A stretch of 64,000 nt of DNA from Glandiceps talaboti (Eukaryota > Hemichordata > Enteropneusta > Spengelidae). The translations under genes and the position numbers were made by a program. Location: positions 1,392,001-1,456,000 of the forward strand of contig NC_135554.1 of assembly GCF_964340395.1 (NCBI RefSeq), read 5' to 3'. Of the stretch, positions 1-64,000 are shown piece by piece. The notes beneath the pieces were generated by a model. That model did not search any database. It saw only the letters and a list, made by a program, of their open reading frames with translations, and had not been told where the DNA came from. Numbering within the stretch: the stretch's first letter is position 1; each line of letters begins with the position of its first letter.

Positions 1-3000
1 TCTTTGGTATTATCAGGTATTTCTATAATTATGTATCTTTAGTATCATCAGGTATTTCTATAATTATGTATCTTTAGTATCATCAGGTATTTCTATAACT
101 ATGTATCTTTAGTACAATCAGGTATTTCTATAATTATGTATCTTTGGTATCATCAGGTATTTCTATAATTATGTATCTTTAGTATCATCAGGTATTTCTA
201 TAATTATGTATCTTTAGTATCATCAGGTATTTCTATAACTATGTATCTTTAGTACAATCAGGTATTTCTATAATTATGTATCTTTAGTATCATCAGGTAT
301 TTCTATAATTATGTATCTTTAGTATCATCAGGTATTTCTATAATTATGTATCTTTGGTATTATCAGGTATTTCTATAATTATGTATCTTTGGTATTATCA
401 GGTATTTCTATAATTATGTATCTTTAGTATCATCAGGTATTTCTATAATTATGTATCTTTAGTATCATCAGGTATTTCTATAACTATGTATCTTTAGTAC
501 CATCAGGTATTTCTATATTTATGTATCTTTAGTATCATCAGGTATTTCTATAATTATGTATCTTTAGTATCATCAGGTATTTCTATAACTATGTATCTTT
601 GGTATTATCAGGTATTTCTATAATTATGTATCTTTAGTATCATCAGGTATTTCTATATTTATGTATCTTTAGTATCATCAGGTATTTCTATATTTATGTA
701 TCTTTAGTATCATCAGGTATTTCTATATTTATGTATCTTTAGTATCATCAGGTATTTCTATAATTATGTATCTTGAGTACCATCAGGTATTTCTATAATT
801 ATGTATCTTTAGTATCATCAGGTATTTCTATAACTATGTATCTTTAGTACAATCAGGTATTTCTATAATTATGTATCTTTAGTATCATCAGGTATTTCTA
901 TAATTATGTATCTTTAGTACAATCAGGTATTTCTATAATTATGTATCTTTAGTATCATCAGGTATTTCTATAACTATGTATCTTTAGTACAATCAGGTAT
1001 TTCTATATTTATGTATCTTTAGTATCATCAGGTATTTCTATAATTATGTATCTTGAGTACCATCAGGTATTTCTATAATTATGTATCTTTAGTATCATCA
1101 GGTATTTCTATAACTATGTATCTTTAGTATCATCAGGTATTTCTATAATTATGTATCTTTAGTATCATCAGGTATTTCTATAATTATGTATCTTTAGTAT
1201 CATCAGGTATTTCTATAATTATGTATCTTTAGTATCATCAGGTATTTCTATAATTATGTATCTTTAGTATCATCAGGTATTTCTATAATTATGTATCTTT
1301 AGTATCATCAGGTATTTCTATAATTATGTATCTTTAGTATCATCATGTATTTCTATAATTATGTATCTTGAGTATCATCAGGTATTTCTATAATTATGTC
1401 TTTTTAGTATCATCAGGTATTTCTATAATTATGTATCTTTAGTATCATCAGGTATTTCTATAATTATGTATCTTGAGTACCATCAGGTATTTCTATAATT
1501 ATGTATCTTTAGTATCATCAGGTATTTCTATAATTATGTATCTTTAGTACCATCAGGTATTTCTATAATTATGTATCTTTAGTACCATCAGGTATTTCTA
1601 TAATTATGTATCTTTAGTACAATCAGGTATTTCTATAATTATGTATCTTTAGTATTATCAGGTATTTCTATAATTATGTATCTTTAGTATCATCAGGTAT
1701 TTCTATAATTATGTATCTTTAGTATCATCAGGTATTTCTATAATTATGTCTTTTTAGTATCATCAGGTATTTCTATAATTATGTATCTTGAGTACCATCA
1801 GGTATTTCTATAATTATGTATCTTTAGTATCATCAGGTATTTCTATAACTGTATCTTTAGTATCATCAGGTATTTCTATAATAATGTATCTTTGGTATTA
1901 TCAGGTATTTCTATAATAATGTATCTTTAGTATTATCAGGTATTTCTATAATTATGTATCTTTAGTATCATCAGGTATTTCTATAATTATGTATCTTTAG
2001 TACCATCAGGTATTTCTATAATTATGTATCTTTGGTATTATCAGGTATTTCTATAATTATGTATCTTTAGTATCATCAGGTATTTCTATAATTATATATC
2101 TTTGGTATCATCAGGTATTTCTATAATTATGTATCTTTGGTATTATCAGGTATTTCTATAATTATGTATCTTTAGTATCATCAGGTATTTCTATAATTAT
2201 GTATCTTTAGTATCATCAGGTATTTCTATAATTATGTATCTTGAGTACCATCAGGTATTTCTATAACTATGTATCTTGAGTATCATCAGGTATTTCTATA
2301 ATTATGTATCTTTAGTATCATCAGGGTATTTCTATAATTATGTATCTTTAGTATCTTCAGGTATTTCTATAATTATGTATCTTTAGTATCATCAGGTATT
2401 TCTATAATTATGTATCTTTGGTATCATCAGGTATTTCTATAATTATGTATCTTTGGTATCATCAGGTATTTCTATAATTATGTATCTTTAATATTATCAG
2501 GTATTTCTATAACTATGTATCTTTAGTACAATCAGGTATTTCTATAATTATGTATCTTTGGTATCATCAGGTATTTATATAATTATGTATCTTTAGTATC
2601 ATCAGGTATTTCTATAATTATGTATCTTGAGTATCATCAGGTATTTCTATAATTTTGTATCTTTGGTATTATCAGGTATTTCTATAATTATGTATCTTTG
2701 GTATTATCAGGTATTTCTATAATTATGTATCTTTAGTACAATCAGGTATTTCTATATTTATGTATCTTTAGTATCATCAGGTATTTCTATAATTATGTAT
2801 CTTTAGTATCATCAGGTATTTCTATAATTATGTATCTTTAGTATCATCAGGTATTTATATAATTATGTATCTTTAGTATCATCAGGTATTTATATAATTA
2901 TGTATCTTTAGTATCATCAGGTATTTCTATAATTATGTATCTTGAGTACCATCAGGTATTTCTATAATTATGTATCTTTGGTATTATCAGGTATTTCTAT

Positions 3001-5770
3001 AATTATGTATCTTTAGTATCATCAGGTATTTCTATAATTATGTATCTTTAGTATCATCAGGTATTTCTATAATTATGTATCTTTAGTATCATCAGGTATT
3101 TCTATAATTATGTATCTTGAGTATCATCAGGTATTTCTATAATTATGTATCTTTAGTATCATCAGGTATTTCTATAATTATGTATCTTGAGTATCATCAG
3201 GTATTTCTATAATTATGTATTTTTAGTATCATCAGGTATTTCTATAATTATGTATCTTTAGTATCATCAGGTATTTCTATAATTATGTATCTTGAGTACC
3301 ATCAGGTATTTCTATAATTATGTATCTTTAGTATCATCAGGTATTTCTATAATTATGTATCTTTAGTACCATCAGGTATTTCTATAATTATGTATCTTTA
3401 GTACCATCAGGTATTTCTATAATTATGTATCTTTAGTACAATCAGGTATTTCTATAATTATGTATCTTTAGTATTATCAGGTATTTCTATAATTATGTAT
3501 CTTTAGTATCATCAGGTATTTCTATAATTATGTATCTTTAGTATCATCAGGTATTTCTATAACTATGTATCTTTAGTACAATCAGGTATTTCTATATTTA
3601 TGTATCTTTAGTATCATCAGGTATTTCTATAATTATGTATCTTTAGTATCATCAGGTATTTCTATAATTATGTATCTTTAGTATCATCAGGTATTTATAT
3701 AATTATGTATCTTTAGTATCATCAGGTATTTATATAATTATGTATCTTTAGTATCATCAGGTATTTATATAATTATGTATCTTTAGTATCATCAGGTATT
3801 TCTATAATTATGTATCTTTAGTGTCATCAGGTATTTCTATAATTATGTATCTTGAGTATCATCAGGTATTTCTATAATTATGTATTTTTAGTATCATCAG
3901 GTATTTCTATAATTATGTATCTTTAGTATCATCAGGTATTTCTATAATTATGTATCTTGAGTACCATCAGGTATTTCTATAATTATGTATCTTTAGTATC
4001 ATCAGGTATTTCTATAATTATGTATCTTTAGTACCATCAGGTATTTCTATAATTATGTATCTTTAGTACCATCAGGTATTTCTATAATTATGTATCTTTA
4101 GTATTATCAGGTATTTCTATAATTATGTATCTTTAGTATCATCAGGTATTTCTATAATTATGTATCTTTAGTATCATCAGGTATTTCTATAATTATGTCT
4201 TTTTAGTATCATCAGGTATTTCTATAATTATGTATCTTGAGTACCATCAGGTATTTCTATAATTATGTATCTTTGGTATTATCAGGTATTTCTATAATTA
4301 TGTATCTTTAGTATCATCAGGTATTTCTATAATTATGTATCTTTAGTATCATCAGGTATTTCTATAATTATGTATCTTTAGTATCATCAGGTATTTCTAT
4401 AATTATGTATCTTTAGTATCATCAGGTATTTCTATAATTATGTATCTTGAGTACCATCTGGTATTTCTATAACTATGTATCTTGAGTATCATCAGGTATT
4501 TCTATAATTATGTATCTTTAGTATCATCAGGGTATTTCTATAATTATGTATCTTTAGTATCATCAGGTATTTCTATAATTATGTATCTTTAGTATCATCA
4601 GGTATTTCTATAATTATGTATCTTTGGTATCATGAGGTATTTCTATAATTATGTATCTTTGGTATCATCAGGTATTTCTATAATTATGTATCTTTAATAT
4701 TATCAGGTATTTCTATAACTATGTATCTTTAGTACAATCAGGTATTTCTATAATTATGTATCTTTAGTATCATCAGGTATTTCTATAATTATGTATCTTT
4801 AGTATCATCAGGTATTTCTATAATTATGTATCTTTAGTATCATCAGGTATTTCTATAATTATGTATCTTTAGTATCATCAGGGTATTTCTATAATTATGT
4901 ATCTTTAGTATCATCAGGTATTTCTATAACTATGTATCTTTAGTATCATCAGGTATTTCTATAATTATGTATCTTTAGTATCACCAGGTATTTCTATAAT
5001 TATGTATCTTTAGTATCATCAGGTATTTCTATAATTATGTATCTTGAGTATCATCAGGTATTTCTATAATTATGTCTTTTTAGTATCATCAGGTATTTCT
5101 ATAATTATGTATCTTTAGTATCATCAGGTATTTCTATAATTATGTATCTTGAGTACCATCAGGTATTTCTATAATTATGTATCTTTAGTATCATCAGGTA
5201 TTTCTATAATTATGTATCTTTAGTACCATCAGCTATTTCTATAATTATGTATCTTGAGTACCATCAGGTATTTCTATAATTATGTATCTTTGGTATCATC
5301 AGGGTATTTCTATAATTATGTATCTTTAGTATCATCAGGTATTTCTATAATTATGTATCTTTAGTATCATCAGGTATTTCTATAATTATGTATCTTTAGT
5401 ACCATCAGGTATTTCTATAATTATGTATCTTTGGTATTATCAGGTATTTCTATAATTATGTATCTTTAGTATCATCAGGTATTTCTATAATTATGTATCT
5501 TTAGTACCATCAGGTATTTCTATAACTATGTATCTTTGGTATCATCAGGTATTTCTATAATTATGTATCTTTGGTATTATCAGGTATTTCTATAATTATG
5601 TATCTTTAGTATCATCAGGTATTTCTATAATTATGTATCTTTAGTAACATCAGGTACTTCTATAACTATGTATCTTGAGTACCATCAGGTATTTCTATAA
5701 CTATGTATCTTGAGTATCATCAGGTATTTCTATAATTATGTATCTTGAGTACCATCAGGTATTTCTATAA
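1..5770. repeat. 35-bp satellite array, about 165 copies
   Basis: Unit GTATTTCTATAATTATGTAT followed by CTTTAGTATCATCAG, repeated without interruption from the window edge to about 5770. Units differ at a few diagnostic positions (AATTATG/AACTATG/ATTTATG; TTTAGTATC/TTTAGTACC/TTGAGTACC/TTTGGTATT; a GTCTTTTTAG type), and a few carry one extra G. It sits in the intron after exon 15, so the gene transcript should include it. Confidence 0.98.
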
Positions 5771-5910
5771 GAGTAAACTGGATTTATTTAATGATGACAT
5801 CTTGACTTAAAACTAATAGTTAATACTATTTACAGTTAGTGTCCCAAACACCTAATAACCACTGACAGTATACATGTCTTATCCTTCCACTATTCCATAG
5901 TTTGACTCAC

Positions 5911-62143
<56,233 letters not shown>

Positions 62144-63339
62144 GTTCGTCTCTCTACAAGGGGGTACTTGTTTGTATACAAATAATGAGTTGAGAAAAAC
62201 AGGATCTAAGTTCTTCAATTCTCCAAAATTTCAAACCTGGCCAGACAAATAAAAGATGAAAGTTAATAATTTCTGAATGTTCTAAATTATACATACATGT
62301 AAAATGATATACACCAGGTGTAAACTGAAATGCCTTCCATGAGGATTTTTGTTCCTAGGTATATCCTACTATATCATTACCACTTTATTATCTCCGATGA
62401 ATATACCACATTATATAAAAATTTAAAACTTGCAATCTTTAGAAACTATCTAATAGCCAAACATAAACTGCAGGTTAGAATTTCGTTTATTTTTTGCATT
62501 CGAGATGCCATTTTCAGTGCAAAATATGGCAGGGGAGCATACAGCATGTACTATACTAGCGGATGTGACACTTAGTAAGAAAGAATGCCAGCTACATGTA
62601 GCTTTCCCATACTGAGAATACATGTACAATGTACATGTGGCAACCAGATTTAAACTGAATGCCTTCCATAAGGGTAGTCTTATATTGTACAATTTCATGA
62701 TTTATGCAAGAAATTTAGCTCTACATCTGTGATTCTTTCAAGTCCCAGTGAAAGTTAGTTGTCAAAAATGTTGTTCAAATGCCAGGAAAGCTTGCCATCC
62801 TCAACTGCACTCGGCTTTCGTGATCCCCTACATACATATGTACACGGAATATGTACACCTGTTTCCACGGCAAATAATAATAAATGAAATTGAAATCCGC
62901 CTAACATTGGTATTACGCATCAGAAAGTTTACAACATACTTCATGGTACGCATCGTAACAGTTGAACAACTTTAATACAGTGAAGTGATAAGGTATTATT
63001 GCCCTACTTCATCCCTGGGTAAAGTGTATACATTCTTGTTTCGATCGAGATTGACAGACACACCATCTGCTCCAAATCGTATACATGCGTGAAAGGTGTG
63101 AAGTGAGCAGACAATTGTGACTGTATATTTCTGCAATAAAGCTTACAGATGATGTGTATTTTCAGTGGTCACCTCCTTGCTTTGATGTAATAATCTTCAG
63201 ATTCAACGAAAAATATCAACACAAACTCTTGAAACCCCTGAAAACATAGTCTTTCTCAGTTTAGAACTACAGCGTGTATATCCGTACCTTAGCTTCCTGG
63301 TTTACCTTACATTGACGTTGGTGGCGCACTTTCAAAACA
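62144..63339. promoter_or_regulatory. Probable 5' UTR and upstream flank of the MPDZ/PATJ gene
   Basis: If exon 1 is right, this is leader and promoter. No TATA box or CpG-dense core is evident. Two short family 3 left ends lie at 62312-62345 and 62643-62675 (GTAAACTGAAATGCCTTCC; TTTAAACTGAATGCCTTCC). Confidence 0.3.
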
Positions 63340-63460
63340 AAGCGCATGTGCGACCAGACGATCAATCGATTAATTACGCAAATTGCTCATTAATACTCAT
63401 GGGATTTTTACCAAAACCTAATCAGGTCTTGCCATTACCATAGGGAGCTTGTCTTCCAAC
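63340..63460 (+). mobile_element. Core-repeat element family 3, fragment
   Basis: CGATTAATTACGCAAATTGC, then TCATTAATACTCATGGGATT, then CCTAATCAGGTCTTGCCATT: one core plus the closing segment. Confidence 0.65.
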
Positions 63461-63469
63461 AGTGAATAA

Positions 63470-63785
63470 TCTGGTTTGAATGTTTGTTCACTTATCTATG
63501 AATCCCTGATGTTATCTTTGCAATATACATTATCATATGGCTGTTCCTATGGGCTTGGTCTTGTTGCTAGGTATATTTGCATACATTTTTTGAAAGTTTG
63601 TTCATTTGTCTATTAATCCCTGTTATCTTTGCAATATACATGTATATGCTCATTTGGCTGTTGCTATGGGCATGGTCTTGTTGCTAGGCACATTCGCATA
63701 CATTTTTTGAATGTTTATTCATTTGTCTATTAATCTCTGTTGTTATCTTTGCAACATACATGATCATTTGGCTGTTGAACATTGT
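63470..63785 (+). mobile_element. Core-repeat element family 2, three cores
   Basis: GGCTGTTCCTATGGGCTTGG (about 63540), TTGCTATGGGCATGGTCTTG (63660) and the start of a third core (63770), spacing about 115 bp. No ends seen. Confidence 0.75.
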
Positions 63786-64000
63786 GCAAAACAGTACTTC
63801 GAGTCTTTACATTTTTTTGCAAATGACTCGAACAGTTTCTATTGAAAAAGGTCAAAGGTACAAAAAAAAATGTAAGTTCATGTAAGTGTAGTCTATGACC
63901 AGAAATGAAGACCGTCAAGCAGTCAGAATCAAAATCACAGCAGTTTCAGATGAGTTACATTGTACGCTCTGTTGAAGTTGCTCGTTCCTAGCAACCTTTA

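Noticed and set aside
1-5770. CRISPR-like array
   Set aside because: Direct repeats are adjacent with no unique spacers, in a eukaryotic intron. The same applies to the other minisatellites.

Overview
This is animal nuclear DNA. It holds one large gene on the minus strand, split into many exons and embedded in very repeat-rich introns. Fifteen coding exons can be placed between 62143 (start) and 5911 (last exon in the window). Every exon junction has a GT donor and an AG acceptor, and the reading phase carries across all of them. Joined, they encode about 1,485 residues of a scaffold protein of the MPDZ (MUPP1) / PATJ (INADL) family. The order is an N-terminal L27 domain, PDZ1 to PDZ5, a long acidic/proline-rich linker carrying a four-copy helical motif, and the first strand of a sixth PDZ domain. 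The gene continues off the left edge, where the remaining PDZ exons should lie.

The host is most likely a marine invertebrate: the gene family is bilaterian, the introns are A+T-rich and kilobases long, and the repeats resemble those of molluscs, amphioxus and hemichordates. I cannot name the species.

Layout from left to right (the gene runs right to left): 1-5770 is a 35-bp satellite inside the last visible intron. Exon 15 is at 5911-6235. Intron 14 (6236-10478) holds core-repeat elements and a 47-bp minisatellite. Exon 14 (10479-12053) is the giant linker exon. Intron 13 (12054-17146) holds a LINE tail, a hairpin-rich 40-bp minisatellite and a core-repeat element. Exons 13 to 7 lie between 17147 and 26537. 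Intron 6 (26538-31963) holds a segmental duplication, a foldback element and a 38-bp minisatellite that appears to derive from the end of exon 6. Intron 5 (32064-36817) holds a piggyBac-like element and a tRNA-derived inverted pair. Exons 5 to 3 lie between 36818 and 43406. Intron 4 holds a small nested gene or gene fragment (39060-39476) with a SAP-like N-terminus, and intron 3 holds a LINE reverse-transcriptase fragment. Intron 2 (43407-52225) and intron 1 (52830-62127) hold two inverted copies of a TIR element, a perfect 191-bp palindromic element with 9-bp target duplications, and long minisatellites. Exon 1 is proposed at 62128-62143, and 62160-64000 would be 5' flank.

The protein would be a polarity/junction scaffold: L27 recruits a PALS1-type partner and the PDZ domains collect membrane-protein tails. 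The most notable observations are: (i) tandem repeats that grow out of exon ends and copy the splice donor (exons 3 and 6); (ii) at least three sequence-unrelated repeat families with one shared architecture (short terminal inverted repeats, tandem cores of about 115-150 bp, then a microsatellite), every recognised copy antisense to the gene and some ending within about 20 bp of splice sites; (iii) the four-copy MRREAMMAMNxFAxATGQ motif in the linker; and (iv) several datable nested insertions with empty sites visible in the same window.
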